A DNA stretch of 64,000 nt from Tundrisphaera lichenicola (GTDB lineage Bacteria; Planctomycetota; Planctomycetia; Isosphaerales; Isosphaeraceae), in the NCBI RefSeq assembly GCF_051175385.1, contig NZ_CP195106.1, forward strand, positions 930,001-994,000, read 5' to 3'. The notes beneath the pieces were generated by a model, which ran no database searches, had not been told where the DNA came from, and worked only from the letters and a program-made list of their open reading frames with translations. Below are positions 23,227 through 32,728 of the stretch, one piece after another. Numbering within the stretch: the stretch's first letter is position 1; every line of letters starts with the position of its first letter. A program made the translations under genes and the position numbers.

Positions 23227-26200
23227 ATGGAGGCTTCCGTGATCGAACTCGAACTTCTCTCCGAAGCCCTCAACCGCACCGACCCGGCGAAACAAGCCGC
23301 GTTTCTCGACGAGGTGTGTGTCGGGAATCCGGAGTTGCGCCGTCGTCTGGAACTTTTGCTAGCCGGTCACGCCCGGGGCCGCAACCCGCTCGATCGGCCG
23401 CCACCTGAGCTCGAAGAGTTCGATAAAAGCACAGCACTCGTGACCGGGGCGCACCGACCCGACGAGGGATCGGAGACTCGGCCCCACGCCGATATCAACG
23501 CCTCCACGGACGCGGAAACGGGAGCCCACAAACCTCCGACGGTCGCAACCAGGGAAAATCGGCTCGACCGGGCCTCAGCGACGATCGACCATTCCGATTC
23601 CGATCCCACCATCCCAGGGGCATCAAACGTCTTTTCGTCCCAGACGTCAGGGATCTCCGAGCGCGAAGAGATCGGCACAGTCATCGCTGACCGTTATCGA
23701 CTGATTGAAGTGATCGGCGAAGGCGGCATGGGTTCGGTCTACCTGGCCGAGCAGTCCGAGCCGGTCAAGCGTCAGGTGGCTTTGAAGCTCATCAAAACGG
23801 GGATAGACTCGCGCGGGGTACTGGCCCGGTTCGACGCCGAGCGCCAGGCTCTCGCGATGATGGACCACCCGAACATTGCCCGCATTTACGACGGTGGCCT
23901 CACTCCATCGGGGCAGCCATTCTTCGTCATGGAGTTAGTCCAGGGGGAGCCGCTTACCTCGTATTGCGACCAAAAACGGCTGCCTGTGAAGGCCCGGCTG
24001 GAACTGTTCGTCGCGGTCTGCCAGGCGGTGCAGCACGCCCATCAGAAAGGGATCATCCATCGCGACCTCAAGCCGAGGAATGTGCTGGTCACGGAGGTGG
24101 ACGGTCGGCCAACCCCGAAGGTGATCGACTTTGGCGTGGCGAAGGCGACCGAGGTGAAGCTTACCGACATGAGCTTTGCCGATGTCGGGGCGATCGTGGG
24201 CACGCCGACTTACATGTCGCCCGAGCAGGCGGACCCGTCGTCGATGGACATCGACACGAGGAGCGACGTCTACGCGCTCGGAGTGATGCTTTACGAACTA
24301 CTCACGGGTGCTCCGCCGATCGACGCCTCGCAGTTCAAGCGTGGCGCCCTGCTGGAAATGCTACGCATGGTGCGTGAGGTCCACCCGCCGCGGCCGAGCA
24401 CAAAACTGAGCACGGCCGACGCCCTGCCGAACATCGCGGCCAACCGCAGCATCGAACCGGCCCGGCTGTCGAGGTTGATTCAAGGTGAACTTGACTGCGT
24501 GGTGATGAAGGCATTGGAGAAGGATCGCACCCGGCGTTACGACACCGCCAACGGATTTGCGAGGGACATCCAGCGCTATCTCGCCGATGAGGTCGTGGAG
24601 GCCCGGCCCCCGAGTCGTGGATACCGGCTCAGGAAGTTCGTCAAGAGGAACAAGATCCAGGTGATCGCGGCGAGCCTTGTGCTGCTGGCGTTGATTGGCG
24701 GGGTAGTCGGCACAAGCGTTGGAATGGTCAAAGCGAACGCGGCGGTCGCCAAGGAACGCACGGCCAACTCCAAGGCCGACCTCTCGCGTAAGCGAGCCGA
24801 GGAGCGTGAAGACCTGGCGATCAAGGCGATCGACAACTACCGCGAGGTCGTCGAGACCAATCCCGATCTCCTGACCCGTCCCGACCTCAAGCCGCTCCGC
24901 CAGAACCTACTTGCAGCCCCCGCCGGCTTCTATCGCCAGCTCAAAGAGGCTCTGGACCGCGAGATGCAGGACCCAGACCATCCCTCGGGGCTGGAAGAGA
25001 AGCTCATGTACGCCAACTTCTCGCTGGCCTGGCTCAACGCCGAGTCGGGATTGCAGGGCGACGCGGCGAGGTCCTACCGCGAGGCCATCGCGATCATGGA
25101 GCCGCTGTCGATCCGCACGAAGAGCAGTCGCGCCCGCGGTAGCCTCGCGATGATCTACAACAACCTCGGCAACATCCACATCGAGCTCGGGGAGTTCGAC
25201 GAGGCACGGGCCGCGCACGAGAAGGGGCTGAAGTTGCGGCAGGATCTAGCGAGGGAGATTCCAACGGAGGACGGCCCGCTCTCGGACCTATCCTACAGCG
25301 AGCACAATCTCGGCTGGCTCGACAGCAAGCTCGGCCGGTCCGAGCCGGCGATCGCCCATTACCTCAAGGCCGTCGAGCTGCGGGAACAGGTTCATGGGAA
25401 GTCGACCGAGCGGGTCGGTCACGGAGCCCAGCTGGCGATGAGCCTGAACAACCTGGGCTTTATGCTGGCGTCCGTCGGCCGGAAGGACGAGGCGCTGGCG
25501 TCCTATCGCCGAGGCATCGCCCTGCTCGAGGAGGCGGTCGCCGCGCAGCCCAACGTCGTCTCTTATCGGTCCAATCTGGCCCAGATCCTCCGCAGCCTCG
25601 GCGAGCTGCTCGGACTCGGCGAAGGCCGCCAGGCCTTTGCCCGCGCGAGGACGCTCGGCGAGGCGATCGTCGCCGAGGTGCCGACCGTCCCCCGGTTCCG
25701 GTCCGACCTGGCTACCACCCTGATGCTCATGGGAAACCTCCATCGCGGTTGGCGCGAATTCGACCAGGCCATCGCGGTGCAAACGCAGGCCATCGCCATC
25801 GCCGAGGCGCTGGCCCGCGACTTCCCAGAGCCGGTGCAGTACCGGACCGACCTGGCGAACAGCCTCTCCCATCTCGGGCTGACCCTCGTCGACGCCGGCC
25901 GATCGGCCGAGGCCATCCCCCAGTTCGAGAGGGCGAAGGGCATCTACGAGGAACTGTTCCGCGAGAACTCGCAGGACATCGGCGTGGCCAGCCTGGAGGC
26001 CGGCGCGGGCAACAATCTCTCCATGGCCCTGAACAAGCTGGGCCGTCATGAGGAGGCCATCGCCGCCGTACGCGAGGCCATCGCCCGCCAACGCCTTTGC
26101 CTCGACCGAGATCCGAGATCGGCGCAGTATCGGTCATGGCTCAGCAATCACTACCAGAACATCGGCAAGTCGCTCCGCGCACTCGGACGGATCGACGAGG

Positions 26201-26577
26201 CCGACGCCGCCTCCCGCGAGCGGTTCTCGCTGCTCGACGCGGCCCCTCCCGAGCTGCGCGATAAGGCGATCCACTACCACATACTTTGCGAAATGGCTCA
26301 GCTCGTCCCACTGGTCGGCCGCGGAAAGGCCGACGCCGAGCTGACCGAGGCCGAACGTACCCGCAAGCGCGCGTTCGCCGATCGGGCCATCAAGGAATTC
26401 CGGATGGCTATCGCCGACGGCTTCCTCGATCTTGGCCTCTTTGCCACCGACACCGACCTCGACCCCATCCGCGACCGCGCCGACTTCCAGCTCCTCATGC
26501 TCGACGCCATGGATCGCGCCTTCCCTGCCTGGCCGTTCGTCGACGCGAAGTCATCCCCGACTGAGGAGAAGAAGTGA
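23227..26577 (+). CDS. Hanks-type Ser/Thr protein kinase with TPR region, 1116 aa
   Basis: N-terminal region 1-150 (low complexity, Thr/Ser/Asp-rich) precedes the kinase domain: glycine loop GEGGMG at 164-169, Lys187 (VALK), HRDLKPRN with catalytic Asp280, DFG at 301-303 and SPEQ. All key residues are intact, so it is probably active. A membrane segment sits near residues 476-500 (VIAASLVLLALIGGVVGTSV), then a coiled coil and TPR units (e.g. YREAIAIMEPL, ARAAHEKGLKLRQDL, HYLKAVELREQV, ASYRRGIALLEEA) to the end. The ATG at 23227 follows a weak site. It is the expected partner of the upstream ECF sigma gene. Codon use (more CGC, fewer CGG) differs from neighbours, hinting at a separately acquired cassette. 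Confidence 0.9.
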   Translation: MEASVIELELLSEALNRTDPAKQAAFLDEVCVGNPELRRRLELLLAGHARGRNPLDRPPPELEEFDKSTALVTGAHRPDEGSETRPHADINASTDAETGAHKPPTVATRENRLDRASATIDHSDSDPTIPGASNVFSSQTSGISEREEIGTVIADRYRLIEVIGEGGMGSVYLAEQSEPVKRQVALKLIKTGIDSRGVLARFDAERQALAMMDHPNIARIYDGGLTPSGQPFFVMELVQGEPLTSYCDQKRLPVKARLELFVAVCQAVQHAHQKGIIHRDLKPRNVLVTEVDGRPTPKVIDFGVAKATEVKLTDMSFADVGAIVGTPTYMSPEQADPSSMDIDTRSDVYALGVMLYELLTGAPPIDASQFKRGALLEMLRMVREVHPPRPSTKLSTADALPNIAANRSIEPARLSRLIQGELDCVVMKALEKDRTRRYDTANGFARDIQRYLADEVVEARPPSRGYRLRKFVKRNKIQVIAASLVLLALIGGVVGTSVGMVKANAAVAKERTANSKADLSRKRAEEREDLAIKAIDNYREVVETNPDLLTRPDLKPLRQNLLAAPAGFYRQLKEALDREMQDPDHPSGLEEKLMYANFSLAWLNAESGLQGDAARSYREAIAIMEPLSIRTKSSRARGSLAMIYNNLGNIHIELGEFDEARAAHEKGLKLRQDLAREIPTEDGPLSDLSYSEHNLGWLDSKLGRSEPAIAHYLKAVELREQVHGKSTERVGHGAQLAMSLNNLGFMLASVGRKDEALASYRRGIALLEEAVAAQPNVVSYRSNLAQILRSLGELLGLGEGRQAFARARTLGEAIVAEVPTVPRFRSDLATTLMLMGNLHRGWREFDQAIAVQTQAIAIAEALARDFPEPVQYRTDLANSLSHLGLTLVDAGRSAEAIPQFERAKGIYEELFRENSQDIGVASLEAGAGNNLSMALNKLGRHEEAIAAVREAIARQRLCLDRDPRSAQYRSWLSNHYQNIGKSLRALGRIDEADAASRERFSLLDAAPPELRDKAIHYHILCEMAQLVPLVGRGKADAELTEAERTRKRAFADRAIKEFRMAIADGFLDLGLFATDTDLDPIRDRADFQLLMLDAMDRAFPAWPFVDAKSSPTEEKK

Positions 26578-26594
26578 CGCCCGCGGGCCTCGCT

Positions 26595-27401
26595 TGCAAC
26601 TGTCTAAACCCCCGCGAGAAGACCCAGCCCGACATCTGGTCCACCTAAAGCACCAAGTCGATGCTAGGCGGTGCCTTCCTGGGCCAGAAGAAGTATGCCG
26701 AAGCTGAGACGCTGCTGCTGGCCGGTTACGAAGGGATGCAAAGCGTGAAGCCGAGATTCCAGAGCAAAGCAAATACTCCGTCCCCGAAGCCCTCGACCGT
26801 CTCATTCAATCGACAAACCCGAAGAAACCGCAAATGCCGGAAGGAACTGGACACTCGTAGAGCCGCCGATCCGCAGTTCATGACCCTGAACGAGCGGCTG
26901 GCGAACGTACTCAAGGGCGACGAGCCGAAGGACAACGCGGAGGGCCTGACGATTGCGCAGCACGCCTTCAACGAGAAGCTGTATTCGACCAGTGTGCAAC
27001 TCTGGACCGAAGCCCTGAAGGCCGACCCGAAGCTGCCCAGTGATCGGTCGGCAGAGCATCGTTATAATGTGGCCCGCAGTGCACTGCGGGCTGCCACTGG
27101 AACGGGCAAGGACAATACTACTGCGCCGGATGAGGCCTCCAAAGCCAAGCTCCGCATGCAAGCCCTCGATGGGCTCAAGGCCGAGCTATCCGCTCGGAAA
27201 CGCGTGGCGATGATCATCGAGCCCGGCAGTAAGGAACGTGTCTCGACAACGCTGGTTCACTGGAAACAAGACGACGGCCTCGCCAACATCCGCGACACTT
27301 GGGAGCTGGTCAAGCTCCCCTCGGGCAAGCAGAAGGAATTGTAGTCGCTCTGGGCTGATGTCGACGTTCTCTTGAAATGGAACCGAAGCCCGAAGCCCTG
27401 A
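26595..27401 (+). pseudogene. Decayed C-terminal tail of a kinase-associated TPR protein
   Basis: Translation shows PREKTQPDIWST, then TAA (26646-26648), then STKSMLGGAFLGQKKYAEAE and LLLAGYEGM, the hallmark of the C-terminal TPR region of planctomycete Ser/Thr kinases. After that the family sequence (EAEIPEQSKYSVPEALDRLI) continues in another frame, then returns with KELDTRRAADPQF and DEPKDNAEGLTIAQHAF to LVKLPSGKQKEL, ending in TAG (27342-27344), after which SLWADVDVLLK still matches. Two stops and two frameshifts show it is dead. It follows the intact kinase by 17 bases, so it may be the remnant of a duplicated or recombined kinase gene. Confidence 0.8.
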
Positions 27402-27494
27402 ACCGCCTCCAAAGTCTGTTCGGCCCCGTCGCCGATCATCCGGCCCAGTTGGCTAAACGGTTATCATCGATCGGACCTGAGGATCGCCGATCGA

Positions 27495-28271
27495 TCACCG
27501 GCCGGCGTACTGCCCCCCGGAATCCTGGGCGATCTTCCGGAGATCGTCGCCACCCGCCCCGCCGGCCAGGTCGACGCAGTGGATCGGGACCTTCTTCGGG
27601 TTGAACTTCACCACCGAGTCGGCTGTCCCGGGCGGGAACGCGCCGTCGGACAGGAGGAAGACGGCGTCGGGCCGCATGGCCAGGGCCAGCGCGAGGGCGG
27701 ACCTCGGGTCGGTCTCCCCTTCGGGCTCGACGAAGTTCATCCAGCGGGCCAGTTGGGCCTTGGAGGGGTAGTCGGCGGGCTTGGTGAAGTCGCCGGGCAT
27801 CGGCAGAGGGCGGTCGTTGTAGAAGATCACCTTGAATCGCTGGGGGGATTGCAGGCTCCCGACGCTCCGTCGCAGCTCCGCCTTGGCCCGGTCGAGTCGA
27901 TCCGCGTCGATCATGCTTCCCGAGCGGTCGACCACGAAGACGAAGACCCGTCCCTCGGCCCGGATGCCGAAGAATGACGCCTGACGCCAGGCCGGGATCT
28001 CGCGCCAGTCGGGCTCTGCCCCGTAGCGATCTCCCTCCGACGACCTTCCGCGGGCCCTGGCGGCGGCCTCGGCCGACATCACGACCGGCTCGTCGTCGAT
28101 CGGGGGTTTCGCCTTCGAGGACGCGGGCTTCGCCTTCGCCGGGGCTTTGGCGGGAGGTTCCTTGGGCGGCGATTCCTGGGCCTCGGCCTGGGCCGCGATC
28201 GCGATCGAGCCGACGATCCAGGCCGCCAGTCCGAAGGCACAGGAGGCTCTCGCGGCTGGTCTGCTCGCCAT
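27495..28271 (-). CDS. Secreted von Willebrand factor A-like protein
   Basis: A signal peptide (about residues 10-31, SCAFGLAAWIVGSIAIAAQA) and a Pro/Lys-rich linker precede a vWA domain with the MIDAS motif DRSGSM (Asp115, Ser117, Ser119), followed by YNDRPLPMP and 'PDAVFLLSDGAFP', all consistent with metal-dependent adhesion-type binding. The ATG at 28271 has GGGAG at about 8 bases. The frame extends further upstream but without a site. At 258 aa it is a single-domain protein with no membrane anchor beyond the signal. It is divergently oriented from TerC; the partner bound by the vWA domain is unknown. Confidence 0.85.
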   Translation of the reverse strand: MASRPAARASCAFGLAAWIVGSIAIAAQAEAQESPPKEPPAKAPAKAKPASSKAKPPIDDEPVVMSAEAAARARGRSSEGDRYGAEPDWREIPAWRQASFFGIRAEGRVFVFVVDRSGSMIDADRLDRAKAELRRSVGSLQSPQRFKVIFYNDRPLPMPGDFTKPADYPSKAQLARWMNFVEPEGETDPRSALALALAMRPDAVFLLSDGAFPPGTADSVVKFNPKKVPIHCVDLAGGAGGDDLRKIAQDSGGQYAGR

Positions 28272-28563
28272 ATCGGTCGCTCCCGATGGTCCATGGCCGA
28301 AGTCAACCCAACGCCTCCATTTCAGCATACCCCCCAATGGGCCGGTGGGCCAGGCGATGGGTATCTCCGGATCTCTCCGGTGTACCCGGGATCCCACGTT
28401 CAGACCATGCCGGGCCTTCCGTTTCGGGCGGATCGCCGGGGGGGTCGCCTCGGTGGCGAGAGTTTGTTAGCCTATCCTCTGAGCGGCCTTGGATCGCGCC
28501 GCCATCGCTCCGCCCTCCCCGGGTCGATCCGTCTCGTCCCCCCTCAGTGAGGAGTGCCCGGCC

Positions 28564-29436
28564 ATGTGGGGCATCGAAGTCGCCGACCTCGTACTTCTGG
28601 CGACGACCGTTGGGATCCTGGTCGTCCTCGAAGGATTGCTGAGCGCCGATAATGCGCTGGTCCTGGCGGTCATGGTCCGGCACCTCCCCAAGCAACAACA
28701 GAAGCGGGCCCTTCGCTATGGGATGCTCGGTGCGTTCGGGTTCCGCCTGATCGCGGTGATCTTCGCCTCGACCCTCCTCCACTTCTGGCAGCTCAAGGTG
28801 GGCGGCGGCCTGTACCTGCTCTATATCGCGATCGCTCACCTGATCCACGGCGAGGACGAGCCCGGGGCCGAGCGGCGTTCGCGGTTCGGTAACGGATTCT
28901 GGGGGACGGTGATCGGCGTCGAGGTGACCGATATCGCATTCTCCATCGACTCGATCCTGGCGGCGGTCGGCACGGCCGACGTCCTGCCCCGTCGCCTGGG
29001 CGATCGGGTACTCCTGGAGGTCCCCGGGCTCGTCGACATCGACGTCCGCCTGCTGGTGATCTACATTGGTGGGATCCTGGGGATCGTCGCCATGCGATTC
29101 GTCGCCGGCTACTTCCTGATCCTCCTGGAGCGCTTCCACGGCCTGGCGATCGGGGCTTATTACCTGGTTGGCTGGATCGGCCTGAAGCTCCTGGGAGGGG
29201 GTCTCGACGAAGCCCTCCGACCGGATCACTTCAAGCCATTGCCCGGAGGTTGGCGCGAATCGATCCCCAACTGGGCGTTTCAGATCCCCCTGGAAATGAA
29301 CGCCTGGGTCTTCTGGGGAGGGATGGCCCTCATCCTGGCCCTCAGCATGATCTCCAAGCCCAAGGGGCATGGCGCTCCCCCGAGCGACCAGCCCCCTCCG
29401 GGCGAGTTGATCAGCTCGACCCGGACCCACGATTGA
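28564..29436 (+). CDS. TerC/Alx-family membrane protein
   Basis: Hydrophobic segments with the TerC signature: LEGLLSADNALVLAVMVRHL, then ALRYGMLGAFGFRLIAVIFAS and 'GVEVTDIAFSIDSILAAVG' with the acidic residues (D-N-A and D-S-I) expected to bind metal, and 'FILLERFHGLAIGAYYLVGW'. The family exports manganese or other metals in bacteria. The ATG at 28564 has GAGGAG nine bases upstream. No manganese-riboswitch (yybP-ykoY) consensus was seen in the 292-base spacer upstream. Length 290 aa is typical. It converges on the S1/P1 nuclease gene, and the two stop codons sit in one stem-loop. Confidence 0.9.
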   Translation: MWGIEVADLVLLATTVGILVVLEGLLSADNALVLAVMVRHLPKQQQKRALRYGMLGAFGFRLIAVIFASTLLHFWQLKVGGGLYLLYIAIAHLIHGEDEPGAERRSRFGNGFWGTVIGVEVTDIAFSIDSILAAVGTADVLPRRLGDRVLLEVPGLVDIDVRLLVIYIGGILGIVAMRFVAGYFLILLERFHGLAIGAYYLVGWIGLKLLGGGLDEALRPDHFKPLPGGWRESIPNWAFQIPLEMNAWVFWGGMALILALSMISKPKGHGAPPSDQPPPGELISSTRTHD

Positions 29437-29460
29437 AACGACGGGAGCCCGTCGGTTTCA
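29434..29460. terminator. Bidirectional stem-loop spanning both stop codons
   Basis: TGAAACGACGGG pairs with CCCGTC, one bulged G, GTTTCA around a 2-base gap. The outer ends are the TGA of the TerC-like gene and the complement of the TGA of the convergent nuclease gene, so both stop codons form the base of the stem. A terminator acting in both directions is the simplest reading. Confidence 0.6.
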
Positions 29461-30276
29461 CGGGAAGACTTCGTTGAGGATCCAGGCCAGCCGGACCCCG
29501 GCCTGGGCGACCCGTCGCTCGGCCGAGGGCAGGTTGGCATCCTGGTAGGGCTGGCCGAGCTTGGCCCCACTCTCCATCTCGACGTCGCGAACCGGGTCCT
29601 GATAGGCCTTCCGGGCCAGGGCCAGGCTCTCGTTGGCCCAGTCGGAGGGCCGGCCCGACGACCACTCGTCGGCCAGCTTGGGGGTGATCGTGCCGGAGAG
29701 GAAGGCGACGTAGGCCGCCTCGTCCCGCCCGGGGTGCTCCAGGAGCCCCGAATCCCAGACCCGGTGGAGGTTCGACCCCTTGCCGAAGAACTGGACCTGC
29801 AAGTCGTTGCCGCCCTTGTCGTCCCGGTGCCCGACGTGGACCGGTTGGTGCATGTCCTGGACGAAGTGGACGAGGAACTTCAGGGCCTGGACCCGCTCCT
29901 CGCGGGGCCGAGCGGGGTCGGCCAGGACCTTCCGGAATTCGACGACCTTGGCGACGACGTGCTCGCTGGCCGGGTCGAACTTGGGGTCATATTTCGCCTC
30001 GCCGATCGGCACATTGACATAGTGCCAGGGGCCGGTCTCGGGATGATCCCGGCGATAATCGTCGGCCCAGGTCGAGATGTCGGCCAGGGATTCCCCCGGG
30101 GCGAGGAGCCCCCGGACCGCCGCCAGGGCCGCCGGGGTCAACCGACCTTCGGCGATCTTCCCGGCCATCCGATGCCCCAGCCTCCCCCAGCCCCAGGCCG
30201 GTCCCACCATGACCGAAGCCACCAGCGCCGCCACCAGACCCGCCCGAAAGAATTGGATTCGACCGATCTGAAACAT
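29458..30276 (-). CDS. S1/P1-family secreted nuclease
   Basis: The start at 30276 follows GGGAG at about 7 bases and gives a signal peptide ending before Trp30. The mature protein begins WGRLGHRM and has all nine zinc ligands of P1-type nucleases in matching order: Trp30, His35, Asp72, His85, His137, Asp141, His147, His171 and Asp175 (spacings 4 and 6 for His137-Asp141-His147 and 4 for His171-Asp175 equal those of P1). It should hydrolyse single-stranded nucleic acids with three Zn ions outside the cytoplasm, perhaps for phosphate or nucleoside scavenging. Length 272 aa is normal. Confidence 0.93.
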   Translation of the reverse strand: MFQIGRIQFFRAGLVAALVASVMVGPAWGWGRLGHRMAGKIAEGRLTPAALAAVRGLLAPGESLADISTWADDYRRDHPETGPWHYVNVPIGEAKYDPKFDPASEHVVAKVVEFRKVLADPARPREERVQALKFLVHFVQDMHQPVHVGHRDDKGGNDLQVQFFGKGSNLHRVWDSGLLEHPGRDEAAYVAFLSGTITPKLADEWSSGRPSDWANESLALARKAYQDPVRDVEMESGAKLGQPYQDANLPSAERRVAQAGVRLAWILNEVFP

Positions 30277-30454
30277 CCGACTACTCCCGGTTGCCGCCCG
30301 TTGCCTCGCCGGTCGCCCGGCGGTCATGGCCACCGGCCCAGGATAGACGCGCCCCTCGCCGCTTTGCTACTGTGAACCCACGGAGGTGCACGAACCGACC
30401 CTCCTCGCGTCGTCGCCTTGACCTGTTTTTCGAATCCGCCAGGAATGCAAAGTA

Positions 30455-32704
30455 ATGGCAGGCGTTGAGCCCTATGCCCCGTGTCCGTGTGGCAGCGGTC
30501 AGAAGTTCAAGTGGTGCTGCCACAAGGTGGAGTCGTTCGCCGACAAGGCGCAGCGGCTTTTCGACGGCGGTCAGCTCGAGGCCGCCATCAAGGTCCTGGA
30601 TGAAGGCCTCCGGAAGGAACCGGGTAATCCCTGGCTCCTGACCCGCAAGGCGATCATGCAGATTCGCCTGGGCGATCCCGAGCCGGCCAAGGGCACGCTC
30701 CGCGAGGTCCTCAAGAAGAACCCCAAGCATTTCGGGGCGCTGGTCCTCCTGACCCGGTGCGTCCTGGAGACCGAAGGGCCGGTCAATGGCGCGGGCATGT
30801 TCCAGGAGGTCCTCTCGGCCGTCGACGACAACGACCGACCGATGCTGGCCCCCCTGGGACGGGTGGTGGCCCTCCTCCTGGCCGAGTCCCGGCGGATTCC
30901 CGCCGCCCTCAAGCACCTCGACCTGGTGGCCAACCTGGGAGGCGACCCCGAGCAGTCGGCGGCGCAGGCCCTTCGGCAGCTCGAAGCCACGCCCGGGGCC
31001 TCCCCCTGGGTCAAGGATCGGCTGAGGCTGGCGGGGCCTCCCGAACAACTCGACGATCGGGGCTTCAGCCAGTTCGAGAAGGCGCGCCTCCTGGCCGCGC
31101 AAGGGCACTGGGCCCCGGCCGCCGCGATCTTCGACGCGCTGGCGGCCCACGACCCCGGCGGGGAGGCCGACTACAACCTCGGGCTCTGCCGACTCTGGCT
31201 CGGGGACGAGACGGGGGCCGTCGGCCCGCTCCGTCGACGCTCTCGCAAGCTCGCCCCCTCGACCGAGGCGGTCGACCTCGAGGTCCTCTGCCAGCAGATC
31301 GAGCCGATCCACCCCGACGACCGGGTCGAGCACGTCCAGCTGATCTGGCCCCTCCGGAATCGCGACGCCCTGCTGACCGCCCTCCGATCCAAGGACGATA
31401 TCTTCGACGACGGCCAGGCCCCGATCGACCCCGGCGACGACGAGTCGCCGCTGACCGATAACTTCGTCATCCTCGACAAGCCGAGGATCGACAAGCACGA
31501 CGGCCGAGGGCTGACCCCCGACCAGATCCCCCGGATCCTGGGGCGGATCGCCGTCGGGCAGGAGATCGTCGCGCTGGAGACGTATGACGACGGCCGGGTC
31601 GATGAGCTGGGGGATCGCTTCACCGCCCTGGCCGGGACTGCGATCGCCCCAGCCCACCCTCGCACCAAGGTCCTCGACGAGGATGCCCGGTCGAACCTGG
31701 CCCTGGTCTGGGAATGGCTCTACCCCGCCGGGCTCGAACCGGCCGAGGCGGAGCGGCTCGACCACGAGCAGCGGATCCGGATGCTCCGCGATGTCTGGCC
31801 GGTCACCCCGATGCCCTACCTGGGCTTCCGGACCCCCGAGCGGGCCGCCCGCGATGGCGGGGCTGAGATTCCGCTCCGGGCCGCCCTGTGCCAGTACGAG
31901 CAGGATAGCGACCCGGATCAGGACGGGCCCGCCTTCGCCAATCTCCGGACCCGCTTGAACCTGAAGCCCGAGCCGGCCATCGACCCGGCCACGGTCGAAA
32001 TCGAATCCCTTCCGCTAGCCCGGCTCGCATCCGTCTCCGCCGAGAAGCTCGACGACGATCGACTGGTGACGTACTACCGACGGGCTCGCCGGTCGATGAT
32101 GAACCGGGCCATGGAAGCCGCCGCGCTGGCCATCGTGTCCCGGCCGTCGCTGTTCGAACAAGGCAAAATCGACCCGGTCTCGGTCCACTCCGACCTCGCC
32201 AGCCTGACCGCCAGCCGAGGCGACATGGCCACGGCTCGCGACTGGCTCACCAAGGGGCGACAGGCCGACTCGCCCGCCCGCCGGGGGCCGAACGCCCCGC
32301 TCTGGGACATGATCGAGGTCCGCCTGAGGGCCCGCTCCGAGAGCCCCGAGTCCTGGGTTCCCGAGCTGGCCATCGTCCTGGAGCGCTATCCCAGCGACCC
32401 GTCGGCCAATCAGATCATCCTGATGAACCTCGTGGAGATGGGCCTGGTCCGGATGAGCCCGAACCCCGACAACCCCGAGGATATCCTCCTCGACAGTCGC
32501 CCCTTGCAATCCGTGCTCGCCGAGTACGGCCCGAGGGTCACCACCGCTTCCGGCCGACTAGGGGTCTCCGCCACCAAGCCCGAGGTCTGGACCCCCGGTG
32601 GCCCGGCCTCCGGATCGGGCGGTGGCGGCCTCTGGACTCCCGGCTCGGGCGGCGGCAACCCACCCTCGGGCGACAAGCCCAAGCTGATCATCCCGGGACG
32701 CTGA
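30455..32704 (+). CDS. SEC-C motif protein with TPR region, 749 aa
   Basis: The N-terminus is a SEC-C zinc motif, CPCGSGQKFKWCC (Cys10, Cys12, Cys21, Cys22), normally found at the end of SecA and in many adaptor proteins. TPR-like helices follow (about 30-290, e.g. AIKVLDEGLRKEPGNPWLL and DYNLGLCRLWLG), then an unknown region of about 450 residues with PMPYLGFRTPERAARDG near 451-468. The C-terminus is a Gly/Pro-rich tail. It resembles the shorter protein at 52777, which lacks SEC-C, in several blocks and in block order. No membrane segment. It is single in its orientation; the role is unknown. Confidence 0.85.
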   Translation: MAGVEPYAPCPCGSGQKFKWCCHKVESFADKAQRLFDGGQLEAAIKVLDEGLRKEPGNPWLLTRKAIMQIRLGDPEPAKGTLREVLKKNPKHFGALVLLTRCVLETEGPVNGAGMFQEVLSAVDDNDRPMLAPLGRVVALLLAESRRIPAALKHLDLVANLGGDPEQSAAQALRQLEATPGASPWVKDRLRLAGPPEQLDDRGFSQFEKARLLAAQGHWAPAAAIFDALAAHDPGGEADYNLGLCRLWLGDETGAVGPLRRRSRKLAPSTEAVDLEVLCQQIEPIHPDDRVEHVQLIWPLRNRDALLTALRSKDDIFDDGQAPIDPGDDESPLTDNFVILDKPRIDKHDGRGLTPDQIPRILGRIAVGQEIVALETYDDGRVDELGDRFTALAGTAIAPAHPRTKVLDEDARSNLALVWEWLYPAGLEPAEAERLDHEQRIRMLRDVWPVTPMPYLGFRTPERAARDGGAEIPLRAALCQYEQDSDPDQDGPAFANLRTRLNLKPEPAIDPATVEIESLPLARLASVSAEKLDDDRLVTYYRRARRSMMNRAMEAAALAIVSRPSLFEQGKIDPVSVHSDLASLTASRGDMATARDWLTKGRQADSPARRGPNAPLWDMIEVRLRARSESPESWVPELAIVLERYPSDPSANQIILMNLVEMGLVRMSPNPDNPEDILLDSRPLQSVLAEYGPRVTTASGRLGVSATKPEVWTPGGPASGSGGGGLWTPGSGGGNPPSGDKPKLIIPGR

Positions 32705-32728
32705 GAGGATTTCCGGGAAGATGGAATT

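Noticed and set aside
26661..27344. Reading of 227 codons as an independent small gene
   Set aside because: It is a piece of a degenerate kinase TPR tail with stops, frameshifts and homologous sequence outside its ends.
28272..28563. Manganese-type (yybP-ykoY) riboswitch upstream of the TerC-like gene
   Set aside because: Checked because TerC genes often carry one; no matching conserved sequence was seen.
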